From positions 1 through 64,000 of the forward strand of contig CAZCNY010000007.1 in the NCBI GenBank assembly GCA_964500675.1: 64,000 nt of DNA, written 5' to 3'. The stretch is from CAMLJR01 sp964500675. GTDB lineage: Bacteria; Pseudomonadota; Gammaproteobacteria; Pseudomonadales; CAMLJR01. Each line of letters opens with the position of its first letter. Within the stretch, counting starts at the first letter, position 1. The notes under the pieces were generated by a model that worked only from the letters and a program-made list of their open reading frames with translations, ran no database searches and had not been told where the DNA came from. The position numbers and the translations under genes are program-made. Positions 34,490-42,455 of this stretch are shown piece by piece.

Positions 34490-35815
34490 TCAATCGATCG
34501 TGGATGTGGGTGTAGAAGTAGAAGTAGAAGTAGAAGTGGATGCGCGCTGCGCGAACAATGCATTGAGCGGAATTCGCAATTGCTCGCGATTGCTGGCGCA
34601 CAGTTGTGCGAATACGCGGACGCATTCGCGCAGCCACGGCTGTGTGTTGGCGGCAAAATTATCGAGCGTTGTCGGTAGCAGCGCAAACCGCTCGCACAAC
34701 TGCCATAGCGTGTAATGTTGCAAGGCGCGGCCCAGGCGAAAATGATCGTTGGTGTCGATAACGATGAGACCGGCATCGAGCAGAATATCGCGCACCTGCG
34801 CCCAGTGCTCGGCGGCGAGCGTGTAGTGACCGAGCAGAAAATGGCGCTGCAATAATTCGCTTTCGCGCAGCGCGGTGCCTTCATCGTGTTTGCGCCACAG
34901 CACTTCGAGCACGCAGAGCGCGGCCAGCCAGTTCGGCACGTGGCTGTCGCGGCCGCCATAGTTGGTGATAGCGTGCACGAATTCCGCGCCCGCAAGCACG
35001 ATCACCCACGATGTGTAAATCCAAAGTAGAAATAGCGGAATCGCGGCGAAAGTGCCGTAGATCAGTTGGTAGCTCGCGTTCGCCATCACGCGCGCGAAAA
35101 TGTATTTCGCCATTTCAAAACAGAGCGCGCTGACAGCGCCGCCGAACAGCGCATGTAAAACGGGCACGCGGCAGTTCGGGATTGCCGCGAACAGCAGCGT
35201 GAACGCAGCCGTGGTAAGCGCATACGGCGCCGCCACGAATAAAAATTTGCGGATACCGAAAATATCGACCTGCGCGAACAGGACATGCAGCGAAGCGAGG
35301 TAAGTGCTGATGCCGATCGCCAGCCCGATGAACAGCGGACCTAAACTCAAAATCGCCCAGTACCTTAAAAAACTGTTGAGGCCGGTGCGATTGCCGCGCG
35401 TGCGCCAGATCGTATTGAATTCCTTTTCGATACGCGTGAGCATCGTCAATGCGGTCGCAATGAGAAAGGCGATGCCGATACCGGTGAGTTTGCGCGCCTG
35501 CTCCGAAAACTGGAGCAGGTACTGTTGAATTTCTGCGCCGCTGCTCGGCAGGAAATGCGAAAATACAAACGTTTGAATGTCGCCGCCCGCGTGCGCGAAT
35601 GCCGGGACCAGTGACAGCATCGCGAAAATTACCGTCAACAGCGGCACCACGGCGAACAGACTCAAATAGGTCAGCGCTGCCGCCGTGCGCGTGCATTGAT
35701 CCGCGCAGAAGCGTTCCCACACATAGCGCGTGAAACCGACAGCGGTTCGCCAGCGTATGGTCGCGAGCAGCGGTGCGTATTTTTTCACGTCGGTCACAGG
35801 ACTCGGCTTGGTCAC
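34490..35815 (-). CDS. YihY/BrkB-family inner membrane protein
   Basis: About 441 residues with six membrane helices in the first two thirds (ALTYLSLFAVVPLLTVIFAML, YWAILSLGPLFIGLAIGISTYL, FLFVAAPYALTTAAFTLLFA, FAAIPLFLLWIYTSWVIVLAGAEF), the pattern of the family once called ribonuclease BN. The cytoplasmic tail (about 310-420) resembles a winged-helix regulator. Function is unsettled. The final residues STSTSTSTSTPTST come from a hexanucleotide repeat. Several GTG/ATG starts are possible between 35875 and 35797; GTG at 35815 is a compromise. Confidence 0.85.
   Translation of the reverse strand: MTKPSPVTDVKKYAPLLATIRWRTAVGFTRYVWERFCADQCTRTAAALTYLSLFAVVPLLTVIFAMLSLVPAFAHAGGDIQTFVFSHFLPSSGAEIQQYLLQFSEQARKLTGIGIAFLIATALTMLTRIEKEFNTIWRTRGNRTGLNSFLRYWAILSLGPLFIGLAIGISTYLASLHVLFAQVDIFGIRKFLFVAAPYALTTAAFTLLFAAIPNCRVPVLHALFGGAVSALCFEMAKYIFARVMANASYQLIYGTFAAIPLFLLWIYTSWVIVLAGAEFVHAITNYGGRDSHVPNWLAALCVLEVLWRKHDEGTALRESELLQRHFLLGHYTLAAEHWAQVRDILLDAGLIVIDTNDHFRLGRALQHYTLWQLCERFALLPTTLDNFAANTQPWLRECVRVFAQLCASNREQLRIPLNALFAQRASTSTSTSTSTPTSTID
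34512..34535. repeat. GTAGAA hexanucleotide repeat (4 units)
   Basis: Four perfect GTAGAA units encode a Ser-Thr run at the C-terminus of the YihY-family protein. Six-base units keep the frame, so changes in copy number would only vary tail length. Confidence 0.85.
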
Positions 35816-35835
35816 GCGGGAGCGGTGTGTATAAT
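35808..35835 (+). promoter_or_regulatory. Sigma-70 promoter of the arsC-like operon
   Basis: TTGGTC (35808-35813), 16 bases, TATAAT (35830-35835), 64 bases before the arsC-like ATG. It overlaps the start region of the divergent YihY-family gene. Confidence 0.6.
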
Positions 35836-35898
35836 GGGCCCGCGTCAGTATAACTCCACTCCAGCGCAACTCCACGCGGGTCTAACGAAGCCGAAACG

Positions 35899-36252
35899 AT
35901 GGGCGATTTCACTATTTACCACAATCCGCGCTGCAGCAAATCGCGGCAGACGTTGGCGCTGTTGCAGCAGCACGGCATCGAGCCCGAGATCGTGCTCTAT
36001 CTGGAGCAAGCCCCGAGCAAAAAGCAGCTCAAAGAACTGCTGCAAAAGCTCGGCATTTCTGCGCGCGATTTGCTGCGGCGCGGCGAAGAGGAATACAAGG
36101 CATTGAATCTCGGCGATGCGGGTTTGAGCGAGGCCAGCTTGATCGATGCGATGCACGCGCATCCGCACTTGATCGAGCGCCCGATCGTCGTGCATGGCGC
36201 GCGCGCGCGGCTCGGGCGCCCGCCCGAAAATGTTTTAGAGCTGCTCGATTGA
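35899..36252 (+). CDS. ArsC-family reductase (arsenate reductase-like)
   Basis: A 117-residue thioredoxin-fold protein of the ArsC/YfgD group. It has YHNPRCSKSRQTL with one catalytic Cys near residue 12, and ERPIVVHGARARLGRPPENVLELL near the end, where the conserved Arg residues contact the oxyanion in ArsC. Arsenate reduction with glutaredoxin is the family's known activity, but no arsB or arsR is nearby, so the true substrate is open. Its TGA overlaps the next ATG (TGATG). Confidence 0.9.
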   Translation: MGDFTIYHNPRCSKSRQTLALLQQHGIEPEIVLYLEQAPSKKQLKELLQKLGISARDLLRRGEEEYKALNLGDAGLSEASLIDAMHAHPHLIERPIVVHGARARLGRPPENVLELLD

Positions 36253-36626
36253 TGGCGAGCTACGACGTACTTGCGCAGCGTTGTCAGCGCACAACATGGG
36301 TCTGCGTTTTGGCGCTGCTCGTTGTCATCGCCATCGACACGCTGGTGGCGCCAAGCCATGGACGCTCGCCCAATGTTGTGGTGTGGCTGTTGCTCTCCCT
36401 GCCGCTGTTGATTTTCGTGCCCGGCATCGTGCGTGGCGGCATTTATAGTTTTGCGTGGTTGAGTTTTGTTTCGCTGCTGTATTTCGCGCAGGGCGTAACA
36501 GCGTTATTCGCGCCGTGGCGGCGACCGCTCGATGTTGTGTATCTGCTGTTTGCGATCGCGCTGTTTGTCAGCGCGATGTTATCGGTGCGCTACACTGCGC
36601 GTGCCCAGCGTGCGGCTTCGCCGTGA
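36252..36626 (+). CDS. DUF2069 membrane protein
   Basis: A 124-residue protein with four hydrophobic helices (VCVLALLVVIAIDTLVA, VVVWLLLSLPLLIFVPGIV, YSFAWLSFVSLLYFAQGVTALF, VYLLFAIALFVSAMLSV), matching DUF2069. It usually follows an arsC-like gene in Pseudomonas-type genomes, as it does here with a one-base overlap. Function unknown. Confidence 0.88.
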   Translation: MASYDVLAQRCQRTTWVCVLALLVVIAIDTLVAPSHGRSPNVVVWLLLSLPLLIFVPGIVRGGIYSFAWLSFVSLLYFAQGVTALFAPWRRPLDVVYLLFAIALFVSAMLSVRYTARAQRAASP

Positions 36627-36641
36627 AAATAGGAAAGTTCG

Positions 36642-38522
36642 ATGGAAATTAAGCGCCCCGGTTTGTTCAGACGTATTTTGTTATTTGTTTGGCATTTGCT
36701 GAACGGGTTGCGTCTGCTGATATTGAATCTGTTTTTTCTTGGCATCATCGTTTTAATCGTCGCCGCGATTTTCACGGAAGAGGGGCCGGCGGTGCCGAAC
36801 GGCAGCGCGTTGATTGTGAACCCGTCGGGCACGCTGGTCGATCAGCTCAGCTACGTCGATCCGTTCAGTAATCTGCTCGCGGGTAACGATGCGCCCGCCG
36901 AGACGTTGCTGAGCGATGTGGTGAAAGCTATCGATGCCGCCGCGAACGATAATCGCATCAAAATGATGGTGCTCGAAACCGACGCGCTCGATCACAGCGG
37001 CATCAGTAAAACCGAAGAGCTCAGCGCTGCGATTCAACGCTTCCGCGAACATAAAAAAGCGGTGATCGCGGTCGGCGACAGCTTCAATCAAGATCAATAT
37101 TTACTGGCGGCAGAGGCCGACAAAGTGTTCATGAATCCGATGGGGCAGGTATTGCTGCAAGGATTCGGCGTTTACTCGAATTACTTTAAGCAGGCACTCG
37201 ATAAATTGCAGGTCAGCGTGCACGTGTTTCGCGTCGGCACGTACAAATCGGCCGTGGAGCCGTTCATGCGCGACGATATGTCGCCCGAAGTGAAACAAAA
37301 TCATCTGCATTGGTTGCAGTCGCTGTGGCAGCAATACAAAGATCAGGTTGCGGCACGCCGGCATATCGCGCCCGAAAAAATCGACGATTACATCAATAAG
37401 ATCGACGAGGTGTTCGCCAGCGAACAGGGCGATGCGGGCAAGGCGGCTGTCGCCTGGCATTTGATCGACGCCGTGAAAACGCGCGATGCCATCAACGATT
37501 GGCTGGTCGAGCAGGTGGGCGCCGATGACCAGGGCGATTTTCGCGGTATCGATTTTCGCGACTATCTTGCGAGTAGCGGGCTCGCCGCGAATAAACATTT
37601 GCAGATCGGTGAGCGCGATGCGGTCGGCGTCATCGTCGCGAGCGGTGTGATTCTCGACGGCGAGCAGCGCGCCGGACAAGTCGGCGGCGATACGCTGGCG
37701 GATTTGATTCGACAGGCGCGCGATGACGAACACGTCAAAGCCGTGGTGCTGCGCATCGACAGCGAAGGCGGCAGTGCGTTCGCGGCGGAAATTATTCGGC
37801 AGGAATTATTGTCGTTGCAGGATGCGGGCAAACCGCTCGTGGTATCGATGGGCAGCATCGCCGCATCGGGTGGGTACTGGATCGCGGCGAATGCCGACGA
37901 GGTGTGGGCGACGCCCGCGACGATCACGGGATCGATCGGCATTTTCGGCGCATTTCCCACCATTGAAAAATCGCTCAATGCGCTCGGCGTGCACACCGAC
38001 GGTGTCGGCACCACGACGCTGGCCGGTGCGATGCGCATCGACCGTCCGCTCGACCCGGTGACCGCGCGCGCGATTCAAAGCAACATCGACAGCGGCTATC
38101 GCCGCTTTCTCGATGTGGTCGCCGATGGCCGCGATATGAAGGTTGCCGATGTCGACAAAATTGCACAGGGTCAAGTGTGGTCGGGTAAGGACGCGCAACA
38201 GATCGGTTTGGTGGACAAGCTGGGCAATTTGAACGACGCGATCAAAGCCGCCGCCGCGCGCGCGCAATTGAAACAGTATGAGGTTCGCACCATCGAGCCA
38301 CCACTCAGCGTGCCCGAGGCCTTCGTGCAAAAACTTGGCGGCGCGATGGGTTTTTTTCAGACTCTGGCGATGAATGGGCTTAAACCGCAGATCGCGCCTT
38401 GGTATAGCGCAAGTGCGATCTGGTCGCCGTTAAGACCGTTGCTGCTGCAATTGCGCAAACTGTCGCAACTCAACGATCCCAAGGCGATGTATGTCTATTG
38501 CGCCGCGTGCGCGCGCCTTTAA
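36642..38522 (+). CDS. sppA: Signal peptide peptidase SppA, 67-kDa type
   Basis: Inner-membrane serine protease that degrades cleaved signal peptides. The 626-residue protein is the long, internally duplicated form. It has an N-terminal membrane anchor (LILNLFFLGIIVLIVAAIF), the general-base Lys in GTYKSAVEPF near residue 202 and the nucleophilic Ser in MGSIAASGGYW near 408, the same spacing as E. coli SppA. ATG at 36642 follows AGGAAAG. Confidence 0.95.
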   Translation: MEIKRPGLFRRILLFVWHLLNGLRLLILNLFFLGIIVLIVAAIFTEEGPAVPNGSALIVNPSGTLVDQLSYVDPFSNLLAGNDAPAETLLSDVVKAIDAAANDNRIKMMVLETDALDHSGISKTEELSAAIQRFREHKKAVIAVGDSFNQDQYLLAAEADKVFMNPMGQVLLQGFGVYSNYFKQALDKLQVSVHVFRVGTYKSAVEPFMRDDMSPEVKQNHLHWLQSLWQQYKDQVAARRHIAPEKIDDYINKIDEVFASEQGDAGKAAVAWHLIDAVKTRDAINDWLVEQVGADDQGDFRGIDFRDYLASSGLAANKHLQIGERDAVGVIVASGVILDGEQRAGQVGGDTLADLIRQARDDEHVKAVVLRIDSEGGSAFAAEIIRQELLSLQDAGKPLVVSMGSIAASGGYWIAANADEVWATPATITGSIGIFGAFPTIEKSLNALGVHTDGVGTTTLAGAMRIDRPLDPVTARAIQSNIDSGYRRFLDVVADGRDMKVADVDKIAQGQVWSGKDAQQIGLVDKLGNLNDAIKAAAARAQLKQYEVRTIEPPLSVPEAFVQKLGGAMGFFQTLAMNGLKPQIAPWYSASAIWSPLRPLLLQLRKLSQLNDPKAMYVYCAACARL

Positions 38523-38564
38523 TAAATCCTCGTCGCGTACATGTAAGGCCCGATCGCGTGCGCT

Positions 38565-38879
38565 TCAACGCACGCTCGGGAATGCGATTCTCCACGCCTC
38601 GAAACCACCGCTAAGGCTGTAGACCTCTGCAAAGCCCTGCTGAATAAAAAATTGCGCCGCGCTTTGACTGCTGATGCCGTGATAACAGCAGACGATGAGC
38701 GGCGCGGTTTTATCGCAAGCGGCGATGAAGTCGTTCACGTTGCTGTTGTCGATGCGCTGGGCGCGTTCGATATGCCCTTCGCTAAACGCGTATTCGTCGC
38801 GGATATCGATCAGTTGCGCGCGCGGCTCCGCTAGCAATGCGCGGGCATCGGATACTGAAATCGTTTGAAAAGTTTTCAT
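38565..38879 (-). CDS. glpE: Single-domain rhodanese (GlpE-type)
   Basis: Thiosulfate:cyanide sulfurtransferase of 104 residues. The active-site loop is CCYHGISSQSAA, with the catalytic Cys near residue 64, and the N-terminal ARALLAEPRAQLIDIRDEYAFSEGHI is the rhodanese beginning. It is convergent with sppA; a GCGTGCG/CGCACGC hairpin lies at their junction. Confidence 0.92.
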   Translation of the reverse strand: MKTFQTISVSDARALLAEPRAQLIDIRDEYAFSEGHIERAQRIDNSNVNDFIAACDKTAPLIVCCYHGISSQSAAQFFIQQGFAEVYSLSGGFEAWRIAFPSVR

Positions 38880-39039
38880 GGCGACTGGTCCATGGATTGG
38901 TGAAAATCAATTATCGCTCCATCAGGGCGGTTTAGGCAGGTGGTTTAAGATCGTTTTGCTACACTTTGGCGACGGAAAATAGTTTATCGACGGATAATAG
39001 TGGCAGCAGAATATAACAATATCGATCGAGATTTTTGCC

Positions 39040-39687
39040 GTGACCGAATTTGCTGAACTCAAGTTGATACCCGGCGCCGTCATGCGCATCGCACTGCCGG
39101 GCGCTAGCGACAAAAGCGCGTCAGTGCAGGGCAAATACATCGGCAGCTATGCGCCGCGTGCGATCATCGTGGGGGCCCAGGTGAATGCTGAATTTCGTGC
39201 CGGTGTCAAAGTTGCGGTATCAATGACGAGTCCCACCGGTATCGTCACGTTCGCCAGTCAAATCGAGGCGGTGGGTGCGGCTCCGTTCCCGCATGTTTTC
39301 CTGCTTTATCCAAAAATGGTCAACCTGCGGAACGTGCGCTCGGCGGTGCGCGTCAATGTTGGCGTTGCCGCGCAAGTGGCGAATTTCAGCACCGACGATA
39401 ACGTCGAGATGCAGCCGGCGCAAATTGTCGATATGAGTGTGAGCGGGCTCAAGCTGGCTGCGCAGACAAAGCTTGGCGAAGTCGGGGACGAGCTCGCCAT
39501 TCACATGTACATCACGCTCGATGATATCGTGCGCGATATCATGCTGACCGGCATAATCCGCACACGCACGGCGGTTGCGGATGGCGAAAATTGTGGCGTC
39601 GAATTCACTCAGCTCGACGAGAACAAGCGCGTACTCCTGTATGCGTATGTGTTCAACCTGGTGCAGCGCCACGGACCGCAAACCTAA
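39040..39687 (+). CDS. PilZ-domain cyclic-di-GMP-binding protein
   Basis: A 215-residue protein with a YcgR-like N-terminal beta domain (ELKLIPGAVMRIALPG...) and a C-terminal PilZ domain. The binding motif RxxxR is RSAVR (about 100-104), followed by DMSVSG at 131-136, both required for cyclic-di-GMP binding. Probable role in motility or surface behaviour, as for flagellar brakes. GTG at 39040 is the start. A paralogue follows 45 bases downstream. Confidence 0.87.
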   Translation: MTEFAELKLIPGAVMRIALPGASDKSASVQGKYIGSYAPRAIIVGAQVNAEFRAGVKVAVSMTSPTGIVTFASQIEAVGAAPFPHVFLLYPKMVNLRNVRSAVRVNVGVAAQVANFSTDDNVEMQPAQIVDMSVSGLKLAAQTKLGEVGDELAIHMYITLDDIVRDIMLTGIIRTRTAVADGENCGVEFTQLDENKRVLLYAYVFNLVQRHGPQT

Positions 39688-39732
39688 ACCCTGCAAACCC
39701 AAACAATGGCCCGACAATAGAAAGTATCGATT

Positions 39733-40401
39733 ATGGAATTTGGCCAGTTAAAACTTCCCGTTGCCACGCGCATACAATTGAATTTTGTCGGGCTCGATTA
39801 CAAGCGTTATCCGAGCGAAGCTTCGCTCTTGGGTTATCGCAGCGGCGAATCCGTTCTGGTCTATCTGCCGAAAAAACCGCCGCAGGTACTCGTGCGCGCA
39901 GGCGTTAAAGTGGAGGCCAAATTTGCGCTGCAGATGGGAATTGTCAGCTTTGCCTCGACAATTCTCTATGTGTGCGAAGAGCCCTACCCCTATTTGCATT
40001 TTGCGTGGCCGCAAAAAATCGAAATCGAGCCGCTGCGCCGCTTCCCGCGTTTTGCATTTCAGGCGCCGATGCAGCTTACTGCGTTCACGGCGATGGGTAT
40101 CGCCACGGCAAAATTGCGCGGTCGCTTTCGCGATATCAGTTTGCAGGGGGCTCGGTTCGGTCTCGAAAAGGAGCTGACCAGCGCGGTGACCAAGGTGTTG
40201 TTGTCTGCCAAAGCCACGGTGGCCGATATGGAGCATTCGCTTGAGCTGCACGGAGAAATCAAGCGCGCTTTCGGCCGCGATGAGAAAGCCACCGACAATC
40301 CTTTTACCTACGGCGTATCGTTCAACGAAATGCCACCGCCGCAGCGGTTGCTCATGCTCGCGTTATGCCAGGAATTACAGAGCGTATCGGAGTCGGTCTA
40401 G
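39733..40401 (+). CDS. PilZ-domain cyclic-di-GMP-binding protein, paralogue
   Basis: A 222-residue YcgR-like protein: N-terminal YcgR-type domain (FGQLKLPVATRIQLNFVGLDYKRYPSEASLLGY) and PilZ domain with RRFPRF (about 102-107) and DISLQG (134-139). Same architecture as the preceding gene but well diverged, so it is an old duplication. The two may sense cyclic-di-GMP with different affinity or act as a pair. Confidence 0.87.
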   Translation: MEFGQLKLPVATRIQLNFVGLDYKRYPSEASLLGYRSGESVLVYLPKKPPQVLVRAGVKVEAKFALQMGIVSFASTILYVCEEPYPYLHFAWPQKIEIEPLRRFPRFAFQAPMQLTAFTAMGIATAKLRGRFRDISLQGARFGLEKELTSAVTKVLLSAKATVADMEHSLELHGEIKRAFGRDEKATDNPFTYGVSFNEMPPPQRLLMLALCQELQSVSESV

Positions 40402-40709
40402 TCCTCTCCGGTTAGCGGCCTTCGGCTTATCGCCCAGCTGTCCTGGCGGGGTTGCTTATCCAGTACAGCAAACTCTAGCTCGTAACAATCAGACCCGGTG
40501 AACCGGCCCCAATAATCACCTCCAATCGATAGTGTCCGTGGCAGCGCCCCGCCTGTCTCGCGCAACCGCTAAAGGGCTTGACTCTTTTGGAGGTTGGTGT
40601 CATCGTTCGGACATCAATTTATTGGTGTCGTTGCTCCGGCGCTAATTAAATTTGAACTCCTGAATCAACTCCAGCTTATGAATAACTTTAATAAAATTAA
40701 GGAGACACT
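40402..40709 (+). promoter_or_regulatory. Non-coding stretch before the first lipoprotein gene
   Basis: About 310 bases without a convincing gene. The only structure noted is an inverted repeat with perfect eight-base arms, ACCTCCAA (40518-40525) and TTGGAGGT (40587-40594), enclosing a GC-rich 61-base loop that could fold further. No known riboswitch consensus was recognised. The ribosome site AAGGAGACACT directly precedes the ATG at 40710. Confidence 0.4.
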
Positions 40710-42164
40710 ATGAAAACTCATCTTTTGTCAATCGCCTGTGCTGTTTCCACCGTCACGATGCTTTCCGCCTGCGGCGGCACTGGTCCGGGCTCTTTTACGT
40801 CGACACCGACACCGACACCGACACCGACTTCAGCGCCAACGGTCACGGTGACTGCACCGGCAACGGCAACGGCTGGTTTGGAGTTTCCTGTGAGTTGGGC
40901 ATCGACAGACGCCACTAGTTGCGATGCGGGAAGTTTGAGTACGGCAACTGATCCAAACAAATCAGTTACCAAGACCGAAACGACGGCTAGTACAGTAACG
41001 TATAGCGTAACTTGCACGGGCGCAGGCGGCAGCGCAACCGGTACGGCGACTGTTCGGGTCGATGCGGCCCTGCCGGAGGGTCTCTGGCAGGGCACTATGG
41101 GTAACGGTCGTGCAGTTTCCGGCGTTGTTACCAAAGAGGGCGATTATTGGCTCGTTTATACGCGCGCCGCAAATGATAATACAGTTGTTGGTTTTTACAC
41201 GGGCAATGCTGCTGCAACGACAACCACTGCACCTGACGGAACATTTACTTCCTCGAATTTGCGAGATGTGAGTTTCGATGCTGGGACAACGGCTGCAGGC
41301 GTCGTCACATCAGCAACCTACTCCGCGAAAAGCGTGCTCTCTGGCTCGTTTGATCCTGTTAGTAGCGGTCACTCAGGCTACACGGTCAGCGGCTCCTTTG
41401 GTGTTACCGCCACCATTTTCGGCAGTCCATTAACAGTCCCTATGACGGTTACTTCCGGCTCTTATAGCGACGCAACCGGAACCGGTTCTTGGAGCCTTTC
41501 GGCTGATCTAACGGGAATGGGTTTTGGTACTATCACTTTTGACCAGACCTTCACGCTTGATGCTACGACTGGCTTGGGCAATCTCGCTGTCGCTACAAAT
41601 TGTGTAGGTAATGGGATCGCTTGCGGTGGTGTCGGCCCGAATTTTAATGGCCCCATCAATGCTGGCGGCCCCATTGTGGCGGGTCTGCAAAACTGGGTTG
41701 TTACCACGCCAAGCTTTGGTTCACCTACCTTTGCACCAACACTTACCGCAGTGCAGACCGGGCTCCCTCCGATCACCCCGGATACCTTCAATCTGGGAAC
41801 GTACAACCCGCAGTATGAAACGGCCCCCTCTCTCTCCGACGTCGCGGGTACTTACACTGCAGGTTCGACGGCTATCAATAAGACGATGAACGCCGACGCA
41901 TCGCTCACGGTTGATAGCACCGGCAAGATCAGTGGTACTGAGTCGGCGAGCTTCTGCAGCTACGCGGCGACGATTGCTCCGCACGCAACGGGTAATGTGT
42001 ACGATGTTACCAAGATCACCTTCAGTGACGTCGGTGGCACCTGTGTCTACAGCAGCGAGACCTTTACCGGTGTGGCAACGTACAATGGAACCAATCAGTT
42101 GACGATCACCGCAGTCAACGCTGCGCGTGATAAAGGCTTCATGGTTGTTGCAACCAAGCAATAG
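40710..42164 (+). CDS. Lipoprotein of unknown function, paralogue 1
   Basis: A 484-residue predicted lipoprotein. The lipobox LSAC places the lipidated Cys at residue 21. A TPTPTPTPT spacer encoded by four ACACCG units follows, then an Ig-like domain (PTVTVTAPATATAGLEFPVSWASTDATSCD...YSVTCTGAGGS) with two Cys, then a long Thr/Gly-rich beta domain starting at LPEGLWQGTMGNGRAVSGVV. The C-terminal region (GTYTAG..., GTESASFCSYAATIAPHATGNVYDV...GFMVVATK) recurs in the paralogue. I recognise no named family for the large domain; surface exposure is inferred. Confidence 0.85.
   Translation: MKTHLLSIACAVSTVTMLSACGGTGPGSFTSTPTPTPTPTSAPTVTVTAPATATAGLEFPVSWASTDATSCDAGSLSTATDPNKSVTKTETTASTVTYSVTCTGAGGSATGTATVRVDAALPEGLWQGTMGNGRAVSGVVTKEGDYWLVYTRAANDNTVVGFYTGNAAATTTTAPDGTFTSSNLRDVSFDAGTTAAGVVTSATYSAKSVLSGSFDPVSSGHSGYTVSGSFGVTATIFGSPLTVPMTVTSGSYSDATGTGSWSLSADLTGMGFGTITFDQTFTLDATTGLGNLAVATNCVGNGIACGGVGPNFNGPINAGGPIVAGLQNWVVTTPSFGSPTFAPTLTAVQTGLPPITPDTFNLGTYNPQYETAPSLSDVAGTYTAGSTAINKTMNADASLTVDSTGKISGTESASFCSYAATIAPHATGNVYDVTKITFSDVGGTCVYSSETFTGVATYNGTNQLTITAVNAARDKGFMVVATKQ
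40803..40826. repeat. ACACCG hexanucleotide repeat (4 units)
   Basis: In-frame simple repeat encoding the Thr-Pro spacer of lipoprotein 1. The paralogue has ACACCA units at the same place. Confidence 0.85.
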
Positions 42165-42180
42165 CAGTGCTCTGAAATAA

Positions 42181-42213
42181 CAACGGGGTCGTGCGAGCGG
42201 TCCCGTTGAATTT
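42181..42213 (+). terminator. Possible terminator between the lipoprotein genes
   Basis: AACGGG/CCCGTT stem with an imperfect inner part, followed by GAATTTT. The T run is weak. Further on, TGCTACTC (42243-42250) and GAGTAGCA (42326-42333) form another inverted repeat, and a TATAAT (42420-42425) lies 30 bases before the second gene. Confidence 0.4.
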
Positions 42214-42455
42214 TGAAATTTGCAGAGCCGATAATTTGGGAGTGCTACTCTAACAACAGCTCTATTGATCGTTTTAACCCTTCATCGCTTATTCAAAAAA
42301 ATGCTTGCCTGGCTTAAACAGCTCGGAGTAGCATCATTTCCGAAATAATCCAAATAAAAAACGAGTGACGGGCGGAAATCTTTCCGATCGTCAAAGCCTG
42401 AATAGGCGCTGGATATTTTTATAATTCCAATAAAGCAAATCCTACGGAGCTAATC

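Noticed and set aside
34512..34535. Phase-variable switch in the YihY-family gene
   Set aside because: The unit is six bases, so copy-number change keeps the frame and only alters a tail.
35899..36252. Arsenic resistance operon
   Set aside because: Only an ArsC-like gene is present, followed by DUF2069; no arsR, arsB or acr3 gene is near.
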